From contig CANTGP010000041.1 of NCBI GenBank assembly GCA_947653315.1, positions 1 to 12,759 on the forward strand: a DNA stretch of 12,759 bases, read 5' to 3'. The position numbers were made by a program, and so were the translations under genes. The notes under the pieces are model-generated. The model saw nothing but the letters and a program-made list of their open reading frames with translations. It had not been told where the DNA came from and searched no databases. This stretch comes from an uncultured Lachnospiraceae bacterium. GTDB lineage: Bacteria > Bacillota > Clostridia > Lachnospirales > Lachnospiraceae. Position 1 is the first letter of the stretch. Each line of letters starts with the position of its first letter. Below, in pieces: positions 1 through 5,812 of this stretch.

Positions 1-249
1 GAATATTTTATCGTAGAAAATAAGGATGTTGATTTTTCATTTCCCGTATTGATATTGGTAGGCGATAAAGACAGCACAGGCAAGGTAAAGGCATATTGTA
101 AAAAATGGGCAGATCAAACGGGATATCCTCTGCATTTTATAAAACAGGCAAAGCATTTTGCCAATGGGGATAATCCGGAGCAAGTAAACAGGGAAATAGA
201 AAACTTTATGCTCGAAACGGTGCAGGGAATAAGGCAAGTTTTACCTTGA
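1..249 (+). CDS. alpha/beta hydrolase, C-terminal fragment (5' end outside window)
   Basis: The frame is open from base 1 to the TGA at 247-249, giving about 82 residues of a C-terminus. The pattern PVLILVGDKDSTG is typical of the strand carrying the acid residue of an alpha/beta hydrolase triad, and QAKHFANGDNPEQVN fits the loop carrying the catalytic histidine, followed by the closing helix EIENFM. The nucleophile Ser region lies outside the window. The substrate cannot be told; such proteins include lipases, esterases and peptidases. It lies 67 bases upstream of the first GTPase with no obvious terminator between, so read-through is possible, although a promoter-like pair overlaps its stop codon. 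The fold call is an inference from these two motifs only. Confidence 0.7.
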   Translation, partial: EYFIVENKDVDFSFPVLILVGDKDSTGKVKAYCKKWADQTGYPLHFIKQAKHFANGDNPEQVNREIENFMLETVQGIRQVLP

Positions 250-274
250 CATAAACCGAAAACAAGAGCAAAAT
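246..274 (+). promoter_or_regulatory. candidate sigma-A promoter for the COG0523 GTPase pair
   Basis: A perfect -35 hexamer TTGACA lies at 246-251, overlapping the hydrolase stop codon. A 17-base spacer leads to CAAAAT at 269-274, a weak -10 (4 of 6 matches). The arms CAAAATAC (269-276) and GTATTGTG (292-299) form an imperfect inverted repeat that would overlap the -10 and the start site, a position suited to a repressor. The -35 is convincing and the -10 is not. Confidence 0.4.
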
Positions 275-316
275 ACATTAAGAGCGGAGTAGTATTGTGG
301 AAAGGAGTAGTTGGCA

Positions 317-1483
317 ATGACAAAAATTGATATTGTATCCGGGTTCCTTGGGGCAGGTAAGACGACATTGATTAAAAAGCTGTTAAAAGAGGCGCTGGCA
401 GGTACAAAAGTAGTATTGATAGAAAATGAATTTGGGGAAATCGGTATAGACGGAGGTTTCCTGAAAGAGGCGGGGATCGGCGAATCGGGAATCGAGGTTA
501 AGGAAATGAATTCCGGCTGTATCTGTTGTTCCTTAGTGGGTGACTTCGGGGCATCCTTAAAAGAAGTGCTGGATACGTACGAGCCGGAACGGATTTTAAT
601 CGAGCCTTCCGGTGTCGGGAAACTTTCCGATGTCATGAAGGCAGTACAGGATGTGGTGACGGAAGCGGAAGTAGGGTTAAACAGCGCTGTGGCCGTGGTG
701 GATGCTTTGAAATGCAAGATGTATATGAAGAATTTCGGCGAATTTTTCATCAACCAAATAGAACATGCCGGGACGATTATCTTAAGCCGTACCGGTAAAA
801 TCAGCGAAGAAAAACTGGCTGCCTGTGTGGAGATGCTCCGCGGGCACAATGCGAAGGCGAAAATCATCACCACGCCTTGGGAGCAGTTGGACGGCAGGGA
901 TATACTGGAAACCATCGAAGGCGCGAAAGATTTGGAGGCGGAGCTGATGGCGGAAGTGATGGCACATGCCCATGAGCACCATCATGACGGGGAAGAATGC
1001 CACCACGGGCACCACCATGACGGGGAGGAATGTCACCATGAGCACCACCATGACGGGGAGGAATGCCACCATGAGCACCACCATGACGGGGAGGAATGCC
1101 ACCACGAGCATCACCATGACGGGGAGGAGTGCCGTCATGACCACCATCACGACCATGGACCGGACTGCACCTGCGGCTGTCATGATCATGAGCACCATCA
1201 TGCGGATGAGGTATTCACCAGTTGGGGGCTGGAAACCCCGGCGGTTTATGCGCGGGAAGATGTGGAAGCCATATTAAGCGCATTGGAAGACGAGAGCCGG
1301 TACGGTCTTGTGCTGCGGGCAAAGGGGATGGTTCCGGCAGGGGACGGTTCCTGGATTTATTTTGACTATGTTCCCGGGGAAAGCGATGTGCGGGAAGGCA
1401 GACCGGAATATACCGGGAAATTCTGTGTCATCGGCTCCAAATTAAACGAGGAAAATTTGGAGAAGCTGTTTATGCGGAAATGA
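317..1483 (+). CDS. COG0523 (CobW/HypB/UreG-type) GTPase with His/Cys-rich metal-binding insert
   Basis: A 388-residue P-loop GTPase of the COG0523 family, whose members act as metal insertases or metallochaperones, mostly for zinc or cobalt. The Walker A motif GFLGAGKTT is at residues 9-17, ENEFGEIGID at 36-45, the family metal motif GCICC at 67-71, and EPSGVGKLSDV acts as the switch II/Walker B region. Where many relatives have NKxD this protein reads LSRTGK. A linker of about 80 residues (roughly 215-295) is extremely rich in His, Cys, Asp and Glu, with five 11-residue repeats and a CTCGC motif. A CobW_C-like domain follows to the end. The ATG at 317 is chosen over an in-frame TTG at 311 because AAAGGAG (301-307) then has a 9-base spacing. 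The next GTPase starts 16 bases downstream. Zinc is the more likely metal from the His/Cys content, but this is inference. Confidence 0.9.
   Translation: MTKIDIVSGFLGAGKTTLIKKLLKEALAGTKVVLIENEFGEIGIDGGFLKEAGIGESGIEVKEMNSGCICCSLVGDFGASLKEVLDTYEPERILIEPSGVGKLSDVMKAVQDVVTEAEVGLNSAVAVVDALKCKMYMKNFGEFFINQIEHAGTIILSRTGKISEEKLAACVEMLRGHNAKAKIITTPWEQLDGRDILETIEGAKDLEAELMAEVMAHAHEHHHDGEECHHGHHHDGEECHHEHHHDGEECHHEHHHDGEECHHEHHHDGEECRHDHHHDHGPDCTCGCHDHEHHHADEVFTSWGLETPAVYAREDVEAILSALEDESRYGLVLRAKGMVPAGDGSWIYFDYVPGESDVREGRPEYTGKFCVIGSKLNEENLEKLFMRK
974..1138 (+). repeat. in-frame 33-bp tandem repeat, five copies, encoding EHHHDGEECHH
   Basis: Five contiguous 33-base units start at 974, 1007, 1040, 1073 and 1106. 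They encode residues 220-274 of the GTPase as EHHHDGEECHH with small changes: G for E in copy 2, R for the first H of the final HH pair in copy 5. Copies 2-4 are nearly identical in DNA, which points to recent expansion by slippage or unequal crossing over. A sixth degenerate stretch (HDHHHDHGPDCTCGC) follows. Because the unit is a multiple of three, copy number can change without breaking the frame. Confidence 0.95.
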
Positions 1484-1499
1484 AAATGGGAGAGAAGTC

Positions 1500-2429
1500 A
1501 TGAAACCTGTATATGTGATCAACGGATTTTTGGAAAGCGGTAAGACGGAATTCATTACCTATACGCTGGGGCAGTCATATTTCCAGGTAAAGGGGAAAAC
1601 GCTGCTCATCCTCTGCGAAGAAGGGGAAACGGAGTATGAGGAATTTTTACTGAAAAAAAGCAAAACGGTAGTGGAGTATGTGGAGGAGGAAGAAGAATTT
1701 ACCCCCGACCGTCTCATTGCGTTGGAGAAAAAACACAAACCGGAGCGGATTATCATTGAATATAACGGAATGTGGAATTTTAAGAATATGAAGCTGCCAT
1801 GGCACTGGTCCGTCGAGCAGCAGATTACCACCATCGATGCGTCCACATTTCCGATGTACTTTAACAACATGAAATCCCTGCTGGCGGAAATGGTGCGTGG
1901 TTCGGAACTGATTATTTTCAACCGTTGTGACGGCGTGGAGGATTTGAGCGTTTACCGGCGCAATATTAAGGCGATTAACCAAAAGGCGGAAATCGTGTTT
2001 GAGGATTCCAACGGGGAGATTGATGAAATTTTTGAGGAAGACCTTCCTTATTCGCTTTCGGATGACCCGATTGTGCTGGACGATAACGGTTATGGGATAT
2101 GGTATTTGGATTCGCTGGACCATTTGGAGCGCTACGAGGGGAAGAAGGTGCAGTTTACGGCGATGGTGCTGATACCGGAGCAGTTCCCGGACGGTTATTT
2201 CGTGCCGGGGAGGATGGCGATGACCTGCTGCGCCGAGGATATGGCATTTTTGGGTTTTGCCTGCCGGTGCGGGGAGACGGGGCAGCTTAAAAACAAACAG
2301 TGGGTGAAGGTGACGGCAATCGTCCGGAAGGAGTATTTCGCGGATTATCAGGCGGAAGGCCCCGTGCTGGAAGCGGTCAGCGTGGAGAAGACGAAAGCGC
2401 CCAAAGAAGAAGTCATAAGTTTTGTATAA
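1500..2429 (+). CDS. COG0523-type GTPase fused to a YcgQ/TIGR03943-like C-terminal domain
   Basis: A 309-residue protein. The N-terminal half is a COG0523-like GTPase: Walker A GFLESGKT at residues 9-16, a RIIIEYNGMW segment in place of the usual EPSG, and FNRCD, close to the NKxD guanine motif. It has no CxCC metal motif. The C-terminal part, from about residue 205, reads as an OB-fold-like domain of the TIGR03943/YcgQ (DUF1980) type: YEGKKVQFTA, then RMAMTCCAEDMAF with the paired Cys at 243-244, then QWVKVTAIV. YcgQ-like proteins are usually encoded beside a YcgR-type permease and a COG0523 GTPase in metal-linked operons; here the GTPase and YcgQ-like parts are one protein and no permease is in the window. 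It starts 16 bases after the first GTPase with a GGGAGAGA ribosome site. The domain call is from motif recognition and the function in metal trafficking is inferred. Confidence 0.8.
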   Translation: MKPVYVINGFLESGKTEFITYTLGQSYFQVKGKTLLILCEEGETEYEEFLLKKSKTVVEYVEEEEEFTPDRLIALEKKHKPERIIIEYNGMWNFKNMKLPWHWSVEQQITTIDASTFPMYFNNMKSLLAEMVRGSELIIFNRCDGVEDLSVYRRNIKAINQKAEIVFEDSNGEIDEIFEEDLPYSLSDDPIVLDDNGYGIWYLDSLDHLERYEGKKVQFTAMVLIPEQFPDGYFVPGRMAMTCCAEDMAFLGFACRCGETGQLKNKQWVKVTAIVRKEYFADYQAEGPVLEAVSVEKTKAPKEEVISFV

Positions 2430-2448
2430 GCATGGTCTGCGCTCCGTG

Positions 2449-2489
2449 CGGTCTGTCGTTGCATACGGACCGGAACGGTGCAAGTCCGT
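2449..2489 (+). other. two tandem hairpins between the GTPase and ylmH-like gene
   Basis: An 8-bp stem (2449-2456 with 2465-2472, one G-U pair, 8-base loop) is followed at once by a short hairpin, ACGG/CCGT (2475-2478 with 2486-2489). Neither is followed by a T-run, so a terminator is unlikely. They sit in the 77-base gap before the ylmH-like start and may shape its translation. Confidence 0.4.
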
Positions 2490-2506
2490 GGGAATGGAAT
2501 CGGAAT

Positions 2507-3277
2507 ATGTCTGCAGAGAGCGAAAAGGAATTACAGCAGTTGAAAAAGAGGATTTTGGAGCTGGCGCGGAAATCCTACGAACACAACATTTATACGTATA
2601 CAGGGTTCTTAAGCATGGCGGAGCAGGATGTTTTTTTCGGTATGCTGCCGGAGATTGGGGGAGCGGTTTACGGACTGTACGGCGGCAGACAGGACTGTGA
2701 GCGGCGGATGCTGCGGTTTGGCAGCGAAGACGCTTTGGGTTATGGGGAGGATTTCCCCATTGTCTGCCTGTCGGTCAGACCTTTGGCGGAAAAATTTGCG
2801 GACGACATGACCCACCGGGATTTCCTCGGGGCGGTGATGAATCTTGGCATCGACCGGAGTACCGTGGGGGATATCCTGCTGGAAGGAAAATCCGCCTATC
2901 TTTTCTGTACGGATAAGATTGCCCCGTATTTGAAAGAACATTTGGACCGGGTGAATCATACCAAAGTCATCTGCAGGGAAGCGGATGCCGTGGCGGAGAT
3001 TCCGGCGAAGGAGCCGGAGGAAATGCGGTTTACGGTGTCATCGGAACGGGCGGACGGAATCATCGCGAAAGTGTACCGCCTGTCCAGAACCCAAAGTCTG
3101 GCACTTTTCAGGGAACGGAAGATTTTCGTGAACGGCAGGCTGAATGAGAACAACAGTTATTCCATGAAAGACGGGGACATGGTTTCCGTGCGCGGGTACG
3201 GCAGGTTTGTTTACCACGGATTGGGCCATGAGACGAAAAAGGGAAAATGGAGCGTGTCGGCGGGCGTGTACCGGTAG
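2507..3277 (+). CDS. ylmH: YlmH family RNA-binding protein with S4 domain
   Basis: A 256-residue protein with the YlmH layout: a two-part N-terminal region (SMAEQDVFFGMLPEIG, then FPIVCLSVRP, HRDFLGAVMNLGIDRSTVGDI and the segment around AYLFCTDKIAPYL) followed by an S4 RNA-binding domain from about residue 189 (YRLSRTQSLALFRERKIFVNG, then DGDMVSVRGYGRF). YlmH of Bacillus subtilis binds RNA and has been linked to ribosome-associated quality control; in many Firmicutes it sits in the ylmEFG-ylmH-divIVA cluster, which is not present here. The ATG at 2507 gives a family-like length and N-terminus; an in-frame ATG at 2432 would add 25 residues unlike the family. The ribosome site at 2507 is weak (GGAATCGGAAT), so the start is less sure than the identity. 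It ends 10 bases before the CmpB-type gene, suggesting co-transcription. Confidence 0.85.
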   Translation: MSAESEKELQQLKKRILELARKSYEHNIYTYTGFLSMAEQDVFFGMLPEIGGAVYGLYGGRQDCERRMLRFGSEDALGYGEDFPIVCLSVRPLAEKFADDMTHRDFLGAVMNLGIDRSTVGDILLEGKSAYLFCTDKIAPYLKEHLDRVNHTKVICREADAVAEIPAKEPEEMRFTVSSERADGIIAKVYRLSRTQSLALFRERKIFVNGRLNENNSYSMKDGDMVSVRGYGRFVYHGLGHETKKGKWSVSAGVYR

Positions 3278-3287
3278 GAGGAAGATA

Positions 3288-4241
3288 ATGTATCCGTATA
3301 CGATAGCACAATGGCTATTTTTCTTTTATTTTTATTGTTTTTTCGGTTGGTGTTTTGAATCCGCGTATGTGTCCTTAAAAAACAGGCATCCGGTGAACCG
3401 GGGATTCATGCGCGGTCCTTTCCTTCCGCTTTACGGGAGCGGGGCAGTCATGATGCTGGTGGTATCCATGCCGTTCCAGTCCAATATGGTATTGACTTAT
3501 ATCGCCGGATGCATCGGGGCGACGGCGCTGGAGTATGTGACCGGGGTGACGATGGAGGCGTTGTTTAAGGTAAGGTATTGGGATTATTCCAACCAAAAAT
3601 TTAATTTCCAGGGGCAGGTCTGCCTGTCCTCTACGCTTGCATGGGGAGGGCTGACCATATTGATGACGCATGTAGTGCATAAGCCCGTGGAGCGGCTTGT
3701 TTTGGGGATTCCTTTGGATATCCTGACGGTGGCGGTATCCCTGCTGACGGTTTGTCTCGTGGCGGATTTCACGTTATCGTTTAAGGCAGCCATCGATTTG
3801 CGCGATATCCTTATGAAAATGGAAGCGGCACGGGAGGAACTGGAGCGGATGCAGAAGCGTTTGGATGTCATTGTTGCGCTGTCCAATGAGGAACGCGAAG
3901 AACGCAAGCGTGAGCGCAGCGGGAGAATGGACGAGCTTGCGGCAGGGATTGAGGAACGGCTGCTGCATGTGAAGGAGAAAATTGCAAACGGGGTATCCGC
4001 ATATCCGGAGGGCATAAAGGAGGAAATTGCGGAACTGCGGTTTAAATACCGGCTGAGTGCGGAAAACAGGAAGCAGCTAATCCATTTTAAGGATTTTTAT
4101 AAACGCCAGATGTTGAAAGGGAACCCGATGATGGTATCCAAACGGTTTGGGGACATGCTGCGGGAACTGCAGGAAAATTTGGATGGGAAACAGGAAACGC
4201 ATCAAAAAGACGGGAAGGATGAAAACGAAAACGCAGGGTAG
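3288..4241 (+). CDS. putative ABC-transporter-permease-like membrane protein (CmpB type, PF06541) with coiled-coil tail
   Basis: A 317-residue protein. The N-terminal half has about five hydrophobic segments: residues 6-30 with FFGWCFES, about 45-63 after RGFMRGPFLPLYG, about 67-88 with ALEYVTG, about 115-130, and about 140-165. WDYSNQKFNFQGQVCL lies in the loop between them. GWC-E, P-YG, EY-TG and WDYS are the hallmarks I associate with PF06541, a family named as putative ABC permease but of unproven function. From about residue 170 the protein is soluble, charged and heptad-like (MEAAREELERMQKRL), so a cytoplasmic coiled coil is likely. The ATG at 3288 follows TAGGAGG (3275-3281), which overlaps the upstream stop codon, so translation is probably coupled to ylmH. 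Its 3' end forms half of a hairpin shared with the convergent PHP gene. A second family member lies at 8085-8492. Confidence 0.8.
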   Translation: MYPYTIAQWLFFFYFYCFFGWCFESAYVSLKNRHPVNRGFMRGPFLPLYGSGAVMMLVVSMPFQSNMVLTYIAGCIGATALEYVTGVTMEALFKVRYWDYSNQKFNFQGQVCLSSTLAWGGLTILMTHVVHKPVERLVLGIPLDILTVAVSLLTVCLVADFTLSFKAAIDLRDILMKMEAAREELERMQKRLDVIVALSNEEREERKRERSGRMDELAAGIEERLLHVKEKIANGVSAYPEGIKEEIAELRFKYRLSAENRKQLIHFKDFYKRQMLKGNPMMVSKRFGDMLRELQENLDGKQETHQKDGKDENENAG

Positions 4242-4259
4242 GTTATCCCACCCTGCGTT
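4230..4259. terminator. hairpin spanning both convergent stop codons, probable bidirectional terminator
   Basis: The arms AACGCAGGGT (4230-4239) and ACCCTGCGTT (4250-4259) pair perfectly over 10 bp. The TAG of the CmpB-type gene (4239-4241) and the TAA of the PHP gene (4243-4245, minus strand) fall at the edge of and inside the loop. Read on the minus strand the stem is followed by TTTTCGTTTTC, a reasonable U-rich tail; on the plus strand it is followed only by TCCCTTT. It should therefore serve the PHP gene better. Confidence 0.7.
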
Positions 4260-5067
4260 CCCTTTGCCTGTGTTTCGGCATGTATACGTAAAGGTTATTT
4301 TCCACAAGTTCCAGTTTCCGCTTATGGCGGCGGAACAGCGCCGAAAATTTATTATAGAACCAAAAGGAGTAAACAAGCAGGTCATTGGCTTTTCCGATTT
4401 TCTGCTTCGTGGTATGCAGGTAACGCCTGCCGTCCGCAGTTATGGAGACGTCGGAGCGGATGGCATGAATCAAATCCGTTTCGTTTCTGATGTCGGCATC
4501 AATCAGTGTGTAGCCAAAGCCCGTGCAGTTCTCCCTGTGGGAATCGCTTCCGCCGGTACCGGGTTTATCAAAACGTGCGGCGAGTTCCAAAGCGGCCCGG
4601 TTGGACTCCGGTGATTCGCAGGCATTGTAGGTTTCGATAAAATCAAACCGGGATACGAGCGTCCGTGATTTTTTTCCCTGTTTGGTATTCATCAGGCTTA
4701 AGTATTTTTCCCCGCAGGGATGGGCAGGTCCTAAAATTCCGCCGAAATGATGTACGATATCGATTAACAGGCTGACCGGCAGTCCGCGCAGTTCCAAAAG
4801 GGGAAGTTTTACCCCCGTGGGCATAACGACAATGATATGGCCCGCATCGATGGTATCGTACTCGATTCCTTTCAGAACCACAAAATCCTCAAATTCTTTT
4901 CCCTTGATATTTTTTTCATAATACCGGTATGCCTTGTAAGAATTATGGTCCGTAATGAGCATTCCCTGATATCCTTTGTCCCGCAGCGTGCGGATGGTAT
5001 CCGCAACCGTGATTTTCCCGTCCAAAGACCCTTCTTTTGTATGGCAGTGCATATCTAATTTCAACAT
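4243..5067 (-). CDS. PHP-domain metal-dependent phosphoesterase
   Basis: A 274-residue PHP-domain protein. Metal-ligand motifs appear in family order: D-M-H-C-H at residues 5-9 (H7, H9), TDHNS at 39-43 (D40, H41), GIEYD with E69, AGHIIVV with H77, GPAHP with H116, and GGSDSH with D175 and H177. PHP enzymes hydrolyse phosphoesters with a cluster of bound metal ions; the substrate cannot be told from sequence. A basic, aromatic tail (about 225-274, with YSFWFYNKF and RRHKRK) goes beyond the core domain and could touch membrane or nucleic acid. The ATG at 5067 has an AGAGG site only 3 bases away; the next codon is TTG, which would give a 6-base spacing, so the start is uncertain by one codon. 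It lies 266 bases downstream of pyrI with its own likely promoter. Confidence 0.85.
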   Translation of the reverse strand: MLKLDMHCHTKEGSLDGKITVADTIRTLRDKGYQGMLITDHNSYKAYRYYEKNIKGKEFEDFVVLKGIEYDTIDAGHIIVVMPTGVKLPLLELRGLPVSLLIDIVHHFGGILGPAHPCGEKYLSLMNTKQGKKSRTLVSRFDFIETYNACESPESNRAALELAARFDKPGTGGSDSHRENCTGFGYTLIDADIRNETDLIHAIRSDVSITADGRRYLHTTKQKIGKANDLLVYSFWFYNKFSALFRRHKRKLELVENNLYVYMPKHRQRERRVG

Positions 5068-5103
5068 ATACCTCTTTTCCTTTTCCGCCGGTTGACCGGT
5101 TTC

Positions 5104-5219
5104 TTTTTTTGCTTGTTTTTGCTTGTTTTTGTCTGTTTTTGCTTGTTTTTGCTTGTTTTTGTCTGCTTTTACTTGTTTTTTGTTTGCTTTTTATATGGTT
5201 TTGGTTTTTGTCTGCTTTT
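5104..5219. repeat. helically phased T-tract (A-tract) array in the PHP gene leader
   Basis: Runs of four to seven T recur with a 10-base period: tracts of five T begin at 5106 (within a run from 5104), 5116, 5126, 5136, 5146 and 5156, then at 5167 (four T) and 5176 (six T). The units are GCTTGTTTTT (A) and GTCTGTTTTT (B) in the order A-A-B-A-A-B', so 5111-5140 and 5141-5170 form a 30-bp duplication with one mismatch. Less regular tracts continue to 5219. On the transcribed (minus) sense it reads as (CAAGCAAAAA)n. Phased A-tracts cause intrinsic DNA curvature. The alternatives are a tandem protein-binding array or an unstructured A-rich 5' UTR. Confidence 0.85.
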
Positions 5220-5251
5220 GGCCGGTTCCGAAAGACGGCGGAACCAACCAA
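5218..5251. other. hairpin at the predicted 5' end of the PHP transcript
   Basis: GGTTCCG (5224-5230) pairs with CGGAACC (5239-5245) around an 8-base loop, and an outer TTGG/CCAA stem (5218-5221 with 5248-5251) closes it across a 2x2 internal loop. The predicted transcription start (about 5250, minus strand) falls at its foot, so the RNA would begin with this structure. There is no U-run on either side to make it a normal terminator. Confidence 0.5.
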
Positions 5252-5256
5252 ATATT

Positions 5257-5284
5257 ATTTTACCCTATTTCGGACAAATGTAAA
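5257..5284 (-). promoter_or_regulatory. candidate sigma-A promoter for the PHP gene
   Basis: On the minus strand TTTACA (5284-5279) and TAAAAT (5262-5257) are separated by 16 bases, with one mismatch to each consensus hexamer. A start near 5250 would give a leader of about 180 bases holding the 5' hairpin and the phased A-tracts. No strong terminator was seen after pyrI, so read-through from pyrBI is also possible. Confidence 0.55.
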
Positions 5285-5333
5285 TAGCTTTTCCGTAAAA
5301 AACGGTAACATTTATTTCCATGTTTTTTCCTGC

Positions 5334-5783
5334 TTATTTCCACGGATAACGCTGGAGCCGTTCATTGTATTTTTCCTCGCAGTATTTGCAGCGGTAGATT
5401 TCCTTCTTTTCATCGGAAAGGACAAAAACATGGGGAAGTTCCTGTTCGATGGAGGTAATGCACCGGGGATTTTTGCACCGGATAATATTCCTTATTTCTT
5501 TCGGGAGCACCAAATCTTTTTTGTCCACGATTTCCCCGTCCTTAATGACGTTGACGGTGATGTTGTGGTCAATGAACGCAAGGACATCCAAATCGAGGGT
5601 ATTGATGTCGCATTCCACTTTCAGGATATCTTTCTTTCCCATTTTATTGCTGCGGGCATTTTTGATGATTGCCACGGTGCAGTCCAGTTTGTCCAACTGT
5701 AAATGATGGTAGATGGCAAGGCTTTTACCCGCGGCGATATGGTCGAGGACGAAGCCCTCTTCGATTTTTCCTACATTCAGCAT
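5334..5783 (-). CDS. pyrI: aspartate carbamoyltransferase regulatory chain
   Basis: A 149-residue regulatory chain of aspartate transcarbamoylase. In characterised enzymes this chain carries the allosteric nucleotide site and joins catalytic trimers through a zinc domain. The N-terminal allosteric domain shows the pattern EGFVLDHI...GKSLAIY and SNKMGKKDILKVE. The C-terminal zinc site is intact: C103 and C108 (CKNPRC), C132 and C135 (CKYC). Length matches the family. The start has AAGGAG about 11 bases upstream on the minus strand, and the gene begins 29 bases after the pyrB stop, so the two are an operon. With all four zinc ligands present, the holoenzyme should assemble as a regulated catalytic/regulatory complex. 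Confidence 0.97.
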   Translation of the reverse strand: MLNVGKIEEGFVLDHIAAGKSLAIYHHLQLDKLDCTVAIIKNARSNKMGKKDILKVECDINTLDLDVLAFIDHNITVNVIKDGEIVDKKDLVLPKEIRNIIRCKNPRCITSIEQELPHVFVLSDEKKEIYRCKYCEEKYNERLQRYPWK

Positions 5784-5812
5784 AATGAATTTTTCTCCTT
5801 TCTCCTGCCGTT

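Noticed and set aside
966..1277. Alternative frames over the His-rich repeat rich in Met/Thr (plus) or Val/Met (minus).
   Set aside because: They are low-complexity shadows of the GTPase repeat. The GTPase frame carries all the motifs.
2475..2489. Cobalamin riboswitch, from the GGTGCAAGTCC box.
   Set aside because: Only this one short box matches. The other conserved boxes and the peripheral stems are missing in a 77-base gap, so it is not annotated as a riboswitch, only kept as a low-interest observation.
5104..5219. CRISPR-like array.
   Set aside because: The units are 10 bases long and contiguous with no unique spacers, and no cas genes are near.
4943..5251. Minus-strand frame with a Lys-rich repeat (KQAKTSK-type) overlapping the PHP start.
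   Set aside because: It is the translation of the A-tract array and runs into the PHP gene in another frame. It has no family-like features.
5037..5702. Long plus-strand open frame with a Leu/Phe/Cys-rich repeat running through the leader and antisense to pyrI.
   Set aside because: Its hydrophobic repeat comes only from the T-tract array, and the rest is antisense to the clearly real pyrI. No ribosome site was seen.
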